DNA from: Rhizomicrobium sp.
GTDB taxonomy: Bacteria > Pseudomonadota > Alphaproteobacteria > Micropepsales > Micropepsaceae
DNA length: 64,000 bases
Assembly (NCBI GenBank): GCA_037200385.1
Contig: JBBCGL010000001.1
Location: 2,681,418-2,745,417 of the forward strand
Direction: 5' to 3'
Shown: one piece after another, positions 45,338-53,577 of the stretch
How positions within the stretch are numbered: position 1 is the stretch's first letter
Layout of the letters: every line of letters starts with the position of its first letter
Notes under the pieces: model-generated
The model's input: the letters and a program-made list of their open reading frames with translations, nothing else
The model's database searches: none
What the model was told of the DNA's origin: nothing
Made by a program: the position numbers and the translations under genes

Positions 45338-45591
45338 ATTCTCTGGAAATCGTCCTGGGAGATCGCCTTCGCCTCATAGGCGTCGTCGCCGGCGAGTTCG
45401 TCCAGCGTCGGCACCGGCAGCGTGCCCAGGAAGGTGCCGCCCGCCTCCTCGCTGGCATCCGCGAAGCCGCGCCGTCCATCGCCGAAAATCTCGACCTTGC
45501 GCCGCTCATAGCGCTCGCCGTCCAGCTCGCTGTAGAGATGCAGCGGGTCGCTGCCGGCGGCCTTGTGCCATTTTATGTGGAGATATTTCAT
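45319..45591 (-). CDS. DUF6881 domain protein between ilvB and ilvN
   Basis: A 90-residue protein, MKYLHIKWHKAAGSDPLHLY at the start, then ERYERRKVEIFGDGRRGFAD and GTFLGTLPVPTLDEL, which is the DUF6881 pattern. This family is typically small, cytosolic and uncharacterised, found in many bacteria and often near toxin-immunity loci. Here it begins 17 bp after ilvB and overlaps the ilvN start, so it is produced with acetolactate synthase. Whether it acts on the enzyme is unknown. Confidence 0.75.
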   Translation of the reverse strand: MKYLHIKWHKAAGSDPLHLYSELDGERYERRKVEIFGDGRRGFADASEEAGGTFLGTLPVPTLDELAGDDAYEAKAISQDDFQRIWLKRR

Positions 45592-45608
45592 CGCGCCCCT
45601 GCCCGTCG

Positions 45609-47405
45609 TCAGACGAGCATCTTTCCTTCGTCCGACACCGTCGTGTCCTGCTCCTGCGCATCCGACAGGATCATCTCGTTGTGCGCCGCGCCCGACGGGA
45701 TCATCGGATAGCAGTTCTCCTTGGGATCGACCCGGCAGTCGAACAGCACCGGCCGCCTGACGTCGATCATCTCGAGGATCTTGCCGTCCAGCTCGTCCGG
45801 TGTGCTCGCGCGCAGGCCGACCGCGCCGTAAGCCTCCGCCAGCTTCACGAAATCCGGCAGCGCCTCGGAATAGGAATGCGAATAGCGCCCGCCATGCAGC
45901 AGCTGCTGCCACTGCCGCACCATGCCCATATATTCGTTGTTCAAGATGAAGATCTTGATCGGCAGGTCGTACTGCACCGCCGTCGACATCTCCTGCATCG
46001 TCATCTGCACGCTCGCCTCGCCGGCGATGTCGATCACGAGACTGTCCGGATGGGCCATCTGCACGCCGACCGCGGCGGGGAGGCCATAGCCCATCGTCCC
46101 CAGCCCGCCCGACGTCATCCAGCGGTTCGGCGCCTCGAAATGATAGTGCTGCGCCGCCCACATCTGGTGCTGGCCGACTTCGGTCGTGATGTAGGTGTCG
46201 CGACCCTTGGTCAACTCATAGAGCCGCTGGATCGCATGTTGCGGCTTGATGATCTTCGCCGACGTCTTGAACGAGAGCGATTTTCGCGCCCGCCAGGTTT
46301 CGATCTGCCGCCACCATTCCGCCAGCGCCGCCGCGTCGACCTTGCGTTTCTGGGTCTTCCAGAAATGCAGCATCTCCTTCAGCGCCTTGGCCGCATCGGC
46401 GACGATGCCGAGATCGACCCGGACGTTCTTGTTGATCTGCGAGGCGTCGATGTCGAGATGGATCTTCTTGGAGTCCGGCGAGAACTTGTCGACCGCGCCG
46501 GTCACCCGGTCGTCAAACCGCGCCCCCAGGCAGATCATCAGGTCGCAATCGTGCATCGCGTTGTTGGCTTCGTAGGTGCCGTGCATCCCCAGCATGCCGA
46601 GCCATTGCGGATCGGAAGCGGGGAACGCGCCCAGCCCCATCAGCGTCGAGGTCACCGGAAAGCCCGTGAGCTTCGCCAACTCGCGCAGCAGCCGGCTCGC
46701 CTCCGGCCCCGCATTGATGAGGCCGCCGCCGGTATAGAAGATCGGCTTCTTCGCCGCCGCCATCATCTCGATGGCTTTCACGATCGTCCCCAACTCCGGC
46801 TCGGTCTTCGGACGATAGGTGCGGTGCCGCACGGCGTCGGGCCCGACATAAGGTCCCTTCTTGAACTGCACGTCCTTGGGGATGTCGACCACGACCGGCC
46901 CGGGGCGCCCCGTGGTCGCGATCTGGAACGCCTCGTGCAGCACGCGCGACAGGTCGTTCACGTCCTTCACCAGCCAATTGTGCTTGGTGCAGGGCCGCGT
47001 GATCCCGACCGTGTCGCATTCCTGGAATGCGTCATTGCCGATCAGATGCGTCGCGACCTGGCCGGTCAGCACGACCAGCGGGATGGAATCCATCAGCGCG
47101 TCGGTCAGCCCCGTCACCGCATTGGTCGCGCCCGGCCCGGACGTGACCAGCACGACACCGGGCTTGCCGGTGGAGCGGGCATAGCCTTCCGCCGCATGCA
47201 CCGCGCCCTGCTCGTGCCGGACGAGGACATGCGTGATGCCCTCCGCCTCGAACAGCGCGTCATAAATGGGAAGCACCGCGCCGCCGGGATAGCCGAAGAT
47301 GTGCTGCACGCCCTGGTCCTTCAGGGCGCGGATCACCATCTGCGCGCCGGAAAGCTCGATGGCGCCCGTCGGTGCGCCGGTCAGTGCCTGTCCATCTTTG
47401 TCCAT
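45609..47405 (-). CDS. ilvB: Acetolactate synthase large (catalytic) subunit
   Basis: A 598-residue thiamine-diphosphate enzyme forming acetolactate or acetohydroxybutyrate. The catalytic Glu is Glu65 in VRHEQGAVHAAEGYAR; the central FAD domain follows; the ThDP/Mg motif near residue 460 reads IDIAGEASVQM, where most ThDP enzymes have GDG or GDA, so Asp is replaced by Glu. NNEYMGMVRQWQQLLH completes the site. First enzyme gene after the ilv leader peptide and attenuator. Confidence 0.95.
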   Translation of the reverse strand: MDKDGQALTGAPTGAIELSGAQMVIRALKDQGVQHIFGYPGGAVLPIYDALFEAEGITHVLVRHEQGAVHAAEGYARSTGKPGVVLVTSGPGATNAVTGLTDALMDSIPLVVLTGQVATHLIGNDAFQECDTVGITRPCTKHNWLVKDVNDLSRVLHEAFQIATTGRPGPVVVDIPKDVQFKKGPYVGPDAVRHRTYRPKTEPELGTIVKAIEMMAAAKKPIFYTGGGLINAGPEASRLLRELAKLTGFPVTSTLMGLGAFPASDPQWLGMLGMHGTYEANNAMHDCDLMICLGARFDDRVTGAVDKFSPDSKKIHLDIDASQINKNVRVDLGIVADAAKALKEMLHFWKTQKRKVDAAALAEWWRQIETWRARKSLSFKTSAKIIKPQHAIQRLYELTKGRDTYITTEVGQHQMWAAQHYHFEAPNRWMTSGGLGTMGYGLPAAVGVQMAHPDSLVIDIAGEASVQMTMQEMSTAVQYDLPIKIFILNNEYMGMVRQWQQLLHGGRYSHSYSEALPDFVKLAEAYGAVGLRASTPDELDGKILEMIDVRRPVLFDCRVDPKENCYPMIPSGAAHNEMILSDAQEQDTTVSDEGKMLV

Positions 47406-47445
47406 CGTCTTCGTCCAAAATTCGCGGGGAGCCAGAAATGATTAA

Positions 47446-47461
47446 GGGGCGTCGCCGCCCC
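47446..47461 (-). terminator. Attenuator terminator before ilvB
   Basis: GGGGCG-GCGA-CGCCCC followed by TTAATCATTTCT on the minus strand is a compact intrinsic-type terminator 36 bp after the leader stop and about 40 bp before the ilvB ATG. Upstream, CAGCCGCTG and CAGCGGCTG plus ACGGGG/CCCCGT can form competing stems. Confidence 0.7.
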
Positions 47462-47496
47462 TCGTTCGAACACAGCCGCTGTGCCGGGAAACGGGG

Positions 47497-47559
47497 TCAT
47501 CCCCGTCCGGTCAGCGGCTGTCCAATAAGTACGAGTGCAAAGCGCATCGCGAGATCCAT
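47497..47559 (-). CDS. ilv operon leader peptide
   Basis: A 20-residue frame from ATG 47559 to TGA 47497 (a second in-frame ATG is at 47547). The peptide includes MRFALVLIGQPLTGRG, with adjacent Leu, Val, Leu and Ile codons at 47535-47524, that is, codons for the pathway's products. A terminator hairpin follows, then ilvB. This is the classic arrangement for attenuation by charged branched-chain tRNAs: stalling at ALVLI would favour an antiterminator. Confidence 0.75.
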   Translation of the reverse strand: MDLAMRFALVLIGQPLTGRG

Positions 47560-47609
47560 TTGATGCGGCGCAAACTAGGGAAAGCCGGACTCGCCGTCAA
47601 GCAATTTCA

Positions 47610-48515
47610 TCATAGAGATTTTAACATATCTGCAACAAAATTGCGTTCACCATCGACCCTCGCCCAATCGCCCAGCTGGTTGCGGAACCAGGTGTCCTGC
47701 CGCTTGGCGTATTGCCGGGTCGCGATCACGGCCCGCTCGATGGCCTGCTCCTCCGTCAATACGCCGTCGTGCAGCGCCAGCAATTCGCGCCGTCCGATGA
47801 TCCGCGCCGATGGCAGCGTGGGGTCGAGATCGCCCAGCGTCAGGGCTTCCTCCATCGCGCCCGCTGCCAGCATGGCGCGGAAGCGCGCCTCGATCCGTGC
47901 CCGCAGTACCTCGCGCGGCACCTCGACGACGAAGCGGGCCAGCCTCAGCCCGTCGAGCACCGGCCGGCCCTCGTTCTTCTGCCAGAAGGCGAGGCTCTTG
48001 CCCGAGGCCTCCAGCACCTCCCACGCCCGCAACATGCGCTGCCCGTCGCCGGGGTTCAGCAGCGCGCCCATCTCCGGATCGCGGCGCGACAGCGCGGCGT
48101 GGAACGCGTCGTTACCGAGCGCCGCCAGCGTCGCGCGCGCCGCTTCGCGCACGCCGGCCGGCACGCTGGGGATTTCTGCCAGTCCGTCGGTCAGGGCACG
48201 GAAATAGAGCCCGGTGCCGCCGACGAAGATCGCGATGCGCCCCGCCGCGCGGACCTCATGCAGCGCATGCCCCGCGTCGCTCTGATAACGCCCGGTCGAA
48301 TAGAGCTCCCGCGCCGGAACATGGCCGTAGAGCAGATGCGGCACCTGCGCCATCTCGGCGTCGCTCGGCCGCGCGGTCAGAAGCCGCGGCTCGCGGTAGA
48401 CCTGCATGGAATCGGCATTGACGATCACGCCGCCCAGGGCCCGCGCGAGCTCGAGCGCCGCCTGCGACTTGCCGCTCGCGGTGGGGCCTGCGATAAGAAT
48501 GGCGTCGATGGACAA
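47610..48515 (-). CDS. miaA: tRNA dimethylallyltransferase MiaA
   Basis: A 301-residue enzyme transferring a dimethylallyl group to A37 of tRNAs reading UNN codons. P-loop GPTASGKS (residues 10-17); NADSMQVYRE, and FVGGTGLYFRAL; C-terminal RRELLALHDG and TRQYAKRQDTWFRNQ are the family signatures. It starts only 12 bp from the divergent small gene and ends about 50 bp before the ilv leader, on the same strand. Confidence 0.95.
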   Translation of the reverse strand: MSIDAILIAGPTASGKSQAALELARALGGVIVNADSMQVYREPRLLTARPSDAEMAQVPHLLYGHVPARELYSTGRYQSDAGHALHEVRAAGRIAIFVGGTGLYFRALTDGLAEIPSVPAGVREAARATLAALGNDAFHAALSRRDPEMGALLNPGDGQRMLRAWEVLEASGKSLAFWQKNEGRPVLDGLRLARFVVEVPREVLRARIEARFRAMLAAGAMEEALTLGDLDPTLPSARIIGRRELLALHDGVLTEEQAIERAVIATRQYAKRQDTWFRNQLGDWARVDGERNFVADMLKSL

Positions 48516-48527
48516 GGGTCGGACTCG

Positions 48528-48776
48528 TTGAGCGACACAGCAGAAATCGCACGGTTCGTGGCGCTGGCGGAAGAGGCCATGAGCGCGATCTACGACGTGC
48601 GCAATGCCGATGTCCGCGGCTGCCTGGAAGACGCGCGCTACAATATCGAGCGCGCCCTCAACATCGCCCGCATGCGCGGCCTGGAGGCCGAGGTCGCGAC
48701 GCTGGAGAAGCAGCAGGGCCGCATCCAGGCGGCGTTCGATGCCCGCTTCAAGAAAAAGCGCCCGACCGCGCCGTGA
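48528..48776 (+). CDS. Small hypothetical protein before serB
   Basis: An 82-residue charged, helical protein: RFVALAEEAMSAIYDVRNAD, then a second helix ARYNIERALNIARMRGLEAE and a basic end. It probably forms an alpha-helical hairpin. The TTG at 48528 is the likely start, though an ATG at 48579 is possible; the miaA start on the other strand is only 12 bp away. Its stop overlaps the GTG of serB, which supports translation. No function recognised. Confidence 0.6.
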   Translation: MSDTAEIARFVALAEEAMSAIYDVRNADVRGCLEDARYNIERALNIARMRGLEAEVATLEKQQGRIQAAFDARFKKKRPTAP

Positions 48777-49645
48777 CCGCCCTGCCCTATGTCCTGAACA
48801 TCATCGGCGCTTCGGCCTACGCCGTGCGCATGCCGGCCTTCGAGGTCGGCCGCGAGCATTGGCTGTCGGAGGGACGCGCCCTCGACATCCCCTTCGATCA
48901 CGATCCGCGCGAGGTGCTCGAACGCGCTCGGCACCACTTCGCCGACCAGCCGGTCGACGTGAACGTCCTGAAGGCCGCCAACCGGCGCAAGAAGCTGCTG
49001 ATCGCCGACATGGATTCGACGATCATCAATGTCGAATGCCTCGACGAGCTGGCCGATATGGCCGGCCTGAAACCCGTCATCGCGGCGATCACCGAACGGG
49101 CGATGCGCGGCGAGATCGCCTTCGAGGAGGCGCTGCGCGAGCGCGTCGCGATGCTCAAGGGCCTCGAACTGGCGGCGATGCAGCGTGTCTATGACGAGCG
49201 CATCCGTCTCAATCCCGGCGCGAAGACCTTGCTCGCCACGATGCGCAGGCACGGCGCGCACACCCTGCTGGTCTCGGGCGGCTTCTCTTACTTCACGGGA
49301 CGGGTCGCCGCGGCGGCCGGTTTCCACGGCGATCAGGCCAACGATCTGCTGCATGACGGTGCGGCGCTCACCGGGCTGGTCGGCGATCCCATCCTCGGAC
49401 GCGAAGCCAAGCTGGCGGCCTTGGAGAAGTCCTGCCGCGAACTGGGACTTGACCCGGACGACGCGGTCGCGGTCGGCGACGGCGCCAACGACCTCGCGAT
49501 GATCCAGCGCGCCGGCCTGGGTGTGGCCTATTACGCCAAGCCGGTGGTGGCCGCCGCCGCCGGCGCCAGCATCCGGCACGGCGACCTGACTGCACTTCTG
49601 TATCTGCAAGGGTACAGCGACGAAGATATTCTGGGAGCGGAGTAA
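48773..49645 (+). CDS. serB: Phosphoserine phosphatase SerB
   Basis: A 290-residue HAD-family enzyme, last step of serine synthesis. The HAD nucleophile motif is ADMDSTIINVECLDELAD (about 80-97), motif II LLVSGGFSYF, and motif III VAVGDGANDLAMIQ. The N-terminal 75 residues resemble the degenerate ACT-like domain of alphaproteobacterial SerB. GTG at 48773 overlaps the upstream stop. It ends next to the palindromic element at 49656. Confidence 0.95.
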   Translation: MTALPYVLNIIGASAYAVRMPAFEVGREHWLSEGRALDIPFDHDPREVLERARHHFADQPVDVNVLKAANRRKKLLIADMDSTIINVECLDELADMAGLKPVIAAITERAMRGEIAFEEALRERVAMLKGLELAAMQRVYDERIRLNPGAKTLLATMRRHGAHTLLVSGGFSYFTGRVAAAAGFHGDQANDLLHDGAALTGLVGDPILGREAKLAALEKSCRELGLDPDDAVAVGDGANDLAMIQRAGLGVAYYAKPVVAAAAGASIRHGDLTALLYLQGYSDEDILGAE

Positions 49646-49655
49646 TCACCCACCG

Positions 49656-49805
49656 CTGTCATCCCCGGCTGAGCGATGCGGCAGCATCGCGAAGGGAAGG
49701 GGACCCAGGTGCCGAGACTGCCCAGGTTTAAACGCCTGGGTCTGCGTACGCTGTCGCTACGCAGTCCCCTCACGCCGCTTCGCGGCGTTCGGCCGGGGAT
49801 GACAG
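49656..49805. repeat. Palindromic dispersed element, copy 1
   Basis: Ends CTGTCATCCCCGGC (49656-49669) and GCCGGGGATGACAG (49792-49805) are a perfect 14-bp inverted repeat. Inside are AAGGGGACCCAGGT and side hairpins (GCGATGC...GCATCGC; GCCGCTTCGCGGC). It lies between the convergent serB and protease genes, where it could terminate both. A mirror-image relative is at 62048-62178. Confidence 0.85.
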
Positions 49806-49810
49806 TTCGG

Positions 49811-51268
49811 CTACAGCCTCACCGCCACATAGGTCATGTCGCCGCCGCGGCTGACCAGCATCGCGACGACCTTCTTGCCGGTCTTGCGCACCGCGGCGAT
49901 CTGGTTCGCGACGTCGGCCGGGGCGCGCACGCCGACATCCTGGACCTGCACGATCACGTCGCCCGGCCGGATGTTCGCATTGCCCGCCGGGCTGTCGGCC
50001 GCGACCTCGGTCACCACCACGCCCTGGACGCCGCCCGGAATATGGAACTGGCCGCGCGCCGGCCCGTCCAGCACGCCGAGCGACAGGCCCAGCATCGTCA
50101 CCTTGAGCGGCGGCGCGCCCTTCGGCGCCTTGGGCGGGGGCGCCGACGTCTTCTCGTTGAGGCGCAGCACGGTCAGCCGCACCGTCATCTTCTTGCCCTT
50201 GCGCCAGAGCTCGACGTTCACCGTCTTGTTGATCGGCGTGTCGGCCACGGCGCGGCTGAGCGCCCGGCTGTCGCCGACCGGTTTGCCGTCGAAGGCGGTG
50301 ACGAAATCGCCATAGAGCACGCCACCCTTGGCGGCCGGGCCGCCCGGCGTGACGTCGGCGATGATCGCGCCCGCGATGCCCGGAAGGCCGCGCGCCTCGG
50401 CGATGTCCTCGGTCGGCTGCTGGATGCGGACGCCGATCCAGCCGCGCCGCGCTTGGCCGTATTGGCGCAGCTGGCCCACGACCTCGCGCACGAGATTGGA
50501 CGGGATCGAGAAGGCGATGCCCACCGAGCCGCCGCTGGGCGAATAGATCGCCGAGTTCACGCCCACGACATTGCCCTCCATGTCGAAGAGCGGGCCGCCT
50601 GAATTGCCGCGGTTGATCGGCGCGTCGGTCTGGATGAAGTCGTCATAGGGCCCCGACTCGATGTCGCGATTGCGCGCCGAGACGATGCCGGCGGTCACCG
50701 TCGAGCCCAGCCCGAAGGGATTGCCGATCGCGATCACCCAATCGCCGATCCGCGCATGGTCGCTGTCGCCGAAGCGCGCGAAGGGCAGCGGCTTGCGCGG
50801 GTTCACCTTCAGGAGCGCCAGATCGGTCTTCTCGTCGCGCCCGATCAGCTTGGCCGGCAGCGTCGTGCCGTCGTTGAGCGCCACGGTGATCTGGTCGGCG
50901 CCCTCGATCACATGGTTGTTGGTGACGATGAAGCCGGAGGGATCGATGACGAAGCCGGAACCCAGCGAGGTGACGTGGCGCGGCAGGTTGGGGGCAGTCC
51001 CCAGGAGGTCCTTGAACAGGTCCGCCAGGGGCGAGCCCGGCGGGATGTTGGGCAGGCCCTGCGACGCGGTCGGCTTGAGCGTCTGGGTCGTCGCGATATT
51101 GACCACGGTCGGCAGCAGATGGTCGGCGAGGTCGGCAAAGCTGGCAGGCGCGCCGCGCACCGGCACGATGGCCGGCGGCCGGGCCGCACCCGGCTTGGGC
51201 GGAGCCGCGGCGGCGCCCACGGCCAGCAGAAGCGACAGGGAGACGGCGGAAAGCCAGCGGATACGCAT
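49811..51268 (-). CDS. DegP/DegQ-like periplasmic serine protease
   Basis: A 485-residue HtrA protein that degrades misfolded envelope proteins. A signal peptide (ending about GAAAA) is followed by a trypsin-like domain: His in TNNHVIEGA, Asp in EKTDLALLK, Ser in NRGNSGGPLFD. Two PDZ domains follow (GWIGVRIQQPTEDIAE; and the C-terminal GVVVTEVAADSPAGN). A Pro-rich linker (SAPPPKAPKGAPP) separates them. It lies downstream of hflKC, another protease-regulating pair, on the same strand. Confidence 0.93.
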   Translation of the reverse strand: MRIRWLSAVSLSLLLAVGAAAAPPKPGAARPPAIVPVRGAPASFADLADHLLPTVVNIATTQTLKPTASQGLPNIPPGSPLADLFKDLLGTAPNLPRHVTSLGSGFVIDPSGFIVTNNHVIEGADQITVALNDGTTLPAKLIGRDEKTDLALLKVNPRKPLPFARFGDSDHARIGDWVIAIGNPFGLGSTVTAGIVSARNRDIESGPYDDFIQTDAPINRGNSGGPLFDMEGNVVGVNSAIYSPSGGSVGIAFSIPSNLVREVVGQLRQYGQARRGWIGVRIQQPTEDIAEARGLPGIAGAIIADVTPGGPAAKGGVLYGDFVTAFDGKPVGDSRALSRAVADTPINKTVNVELWRKGKKMTVRLTVLRLNEKTSAPPPKAPKGAPPLKVTMLGLSLGVLDGPARGQFHIPGGVQGVVVTEVAADSPAGNANIRPGDVIVQVQDVGVRAPADVANQIAAVRKTGKKVVAMLVSRGGDMTYVAVRL

Positions 51269-51362
51269 CGGCGATGGAACCTTGAGGCGGGCAGGGGCGG
51301 TTTTCTCTGCCTAATCCTATGCGCAGCGAATGTGAAGCCAATAAGGCGTGAGGAATGAAGGT

Positions 51363-51397
51363 CCTTTCCTCCCCCGTGGTTGCGGGGGAGGAAAAGG
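51363..51397 (-). terminator. Hairpin between hflC and the protease gene
   Basis: CCTTTCCTCCCCCG (51363-51376) pairs with CGGGGGAGGAAAAGG (51383-51397), about 10 bp beyond the hflC stop on minus. On that strand the stem ends in a run with TTT, consistent with a terminator. Confidence 0.6.
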
Positions 51398-51405
51398 TTC
51401 GCCGC

Positions 51406-52287
51406 CTACTTCCCGCCAGGCCCGTGTCCGAAATATTTGAGGAAGTCGCTGCTCGGCGACAGCACCACCGTCGTCGCCCCCGTGGCGTTGGCGCCCATCG
51501 AATCCTGATAGGCCTGCATCGAGCGGTAGAAGCCGAAGAACTCCGGATCCTGGCTGAACGCCTCGCCCAGGATGCGGGTCTTCTGGGCGTCGCCTTCGCC
51601 GCGCAGGATTTCCGACTCGCGCGTCGCCTCGGCGGTGAGGATGGTCACTTCGCGCGCCGCGCGGGCCCGGATGCGCTGGGCCGTCTCGCTGCCCTCGGCG
51701 CGGTACTCCGCCGCCTCGCGCTCGCGTTCCTTCTCCATGCGCGAATAGATCGCGCCGGAATTGGCCGACGGCAGGTCGGCGTGGCGGATGCGGACGTCGA
51801 CGATCTCGATCCCGAAGCCGCGGGTGGCGCGGTTGAGCTCGTTGCGGATGTCGATCATCAGGACGGCGCGCTTGGCCGACAGCACCGCGGCGAAGCTCTC
51901 CTTGCCCAGCACGCCGCGCACGCTCGACGACAGCAGCGGCGTCAGGCGCAGCAGCGCGCTGTCGCGGTCGGTCAGCGACTGGTAGAATTTCAGCGGATCG
52001 GTGATGCGCCAGCGCGCGAAGGCGTCGACGATCATCCGCTTCTTGTCCGAAGCGACCACTTCCTCCGGCGGCGCGTCGAGCAGCAGCACGCGCTTGTCGA
52101 AGAACACCACGCTCTGGGTCAACGGCGTCTTGAAGTGCATGCCCGGCTCGGTGACCACCGATTGCGGCGCCGCGAATTGCAGCACCAGCGCCTCTTCCGT
52201 CTGGTTGACGAAATAGAAGCTCGAGAGCAGCAGGATGAAGGCGACGACGCCGGTCAGGCCCGCGAGGATGGCGAGGATTCTGTTCAT
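51406..52287 (-). CDS. hflC: HflC, SPFH-domain FtsH modulator
   Basis: A 293-residue membrane-anchored SPFH protein which with HflK encloses and regulates the FtsH protease. One N-terminal helix (ILAILAGLTGVVAFILLLSS), then SPFH domain FVNQTEEALVLQFAAPQ and a long charged coiled coil (MEKEREREAAEYRAEGSE). The C-terminus includes DPEFFGFYRSMQAYQDS. ATG overlaps the hflK stop (ATGA). Confidence 0.94.
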   Translation of the reverse strand: MNRILAILAGLTGVVAFILLLSSFYFVNQTEEALVLQFAAPQSVVTEPGMHFKTPLTQSVVFFDKRVLLLDAPPEEVVASDKKRMIVDAFARWRITDPLKFYQSLTDRDSALLRLTPLLSSSVRGVLGKESFAAVLSAKRAVLMIDIRNELNRATRGFGIEIVDVRIRHADLPSANSGAIYSRMEKEREREAAEYRAEGSETAQRIRARAAREVTILTAEATRESEILRGEGDAQKTRILGEAFSQDPEFFGFYRSMQAYQDSMGANATGATTVVLSPSSDFLKYFGHGPGGK

Positions 52288-53438
52288 GGCGACGCCGTCC
52301 CGCTCTGCGCCTGGCCGGCATCCGGCGCCGGCTGGGCGGGCCGCGCCCCGCCATTGCCCAGCATGTTGGGCAGCTGGAAATAGGGCACCACGCCCTTGGC
52401 CGAATCGTCGACGATCACCTTGTTGGTGGTCGCCAGGATGCTGCTCATGGTCTCCAGATACATGCGGCGCCGCGTGACGTCGGGCGCCGCCCGGTACTGC
52501 GCGAGCACCGAGAGGAAGCGCTTGGCCTGGCCGGAGGCTTCGGCGATCACCTGCTGGCGATAGGCTTCGGCGTCCTGCACGATGCGGGCGGCATTGCCCC
52601 GCGCCTCCGGGATCACCTTGTTGGCGAAGCCCTCGGCCTCGTTGCGGAAGCGCTCCTGGTCGGCGCGCGCCTTCTGCACGTCGCGATAGGCGCCCAGCAC
52701 GTCAGCCGGCGGGTCGGCCTTCTGCATGTTCACGTTCGTGACGACGACGCCGGCGCCGTACTGGTCCAGCGTCTTCTGCATCAGGTCGCGGACCTCGCTC
52801 TCGACCACTTCGCGGCCCTGGGTGAGGATGTCCTCGAACTGGCTGCGGCCGACCACCTCGCGCATCGCGCTCTCCGCCACCGCCTTGACCGTCGCATCCG
52901 GGTCCTCGACGTTGAAGAGATAGGCGCCGGCGTCGTTGATCTTCCACAGCACGGTGAAGTTCACGTCGATGATGTTCTCGTCGCCCGTCAGCATGTCGGC
53001 TTCGGTCGAGATGTCTTCCGGCGTGGCGTTGGGATCGTCCGCTTCCGGCGGCTTGAAGCCGATATTGATCTGGCGCGGCCGCGTCACGTCGAGCGTGTAG
53101 GCGGTCTCGATCGGCCAGGGCAGGTGGTAATTGATGCCGGGCGCGGTGCGCGCGACATAGCGTCCGAAGCGGAGCACGATGCCCTGCTCGTAGCCGCGGA
53201 CGAAATAAATCCCGCTGGCGAGCCAGACGATCGCCACGATCAGCGCCAGCACGATCAGGCTGCCGCCGCCGAGACCCGGCCCCGGCAGGAAGCGGCGCAG
53301 GCGATCCTGGCCGCGGCGCAGCATGTCCTCGAAATCGGGCGGCCGCATCCCGCCGCCGGGCGGCGTGCCACGGCCCCACGGTCCGCGCGAGCCGCCGCTG
53401 TTATTGTCGTTTCCGCCGGATGAATTGGTCCAAGGCAT
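52284..53438 (-). CDS. hflK: HflK, SPFH-domain FtsH modulator
   Basis: A 384-residue partner of HflC. The N-terminus is Gly/Asn/Pro-rich (SSGGNDNNSGGSRGPWGRG), followed by one membrane helix (LIVLALIVAIVWLASGIYF) and the SPFH domain with YEQGIVLRFGRYVART. The coiled coil (FRNEAEGFANKVIPEARG) and RRRMYLETMSSIL are typical. The ATG at 53438 is preferred: the frame upstream to 53507 shows no conservation pattern, and GAGGG lies before 53438. Divergent from mrp. Confidence 0.93.
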   Translation of the reverse strand: MPWTNSSGGNDNNSGGSRGPWGRGTPPGGGMRPPDFEDMLRRGQDRLRRFLPGPGLGGGSLIVLALIVAIVWLASGIYFVRGYEQGIVLRFGRYVARTAPGINYHLPWPIETAYTLDVTRPRQINIGFKPPEADDPNATPEDISTEADMLTGDENIIDVNFTVLWKINDAGAYLFNVEDPDATVKAVAESAMREVVGRSQFEDILTQGREVVESEVRDLMQKTLDQYGAGVVVTNVNMQKADPPADVLGAYRDVQKARADQERFRNEAEGFANKVIPEARGNAARIVQDAEAYRQQVIAEASGQAKRFLSVLAQYRAAPDVTRRRMYLETMSSILATTNKVIVDDSAKGVVPYFQLPNMLGNGGARPAQPAPDAGQAQSGTASP

Positions 53439-53577
53439 TCTGTGCGAGCCCTCTTCCTTGGTTTCCCAAGGCCCGGCGGTTATATGTGCTGCGCCGCCGG
53501 GGCGCAAACGTGCGCCCCCATCCCCTTAGATCGGATCGGCAGCGACGCGGTTCAAGGACAGACACGGATTTAATGAC

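Noticed and set aside
45273..47441. 722-codon plus-strand frame opposite ilvB
   Set aside because: Arg/His-rich shadow of ilvB and ilvN.
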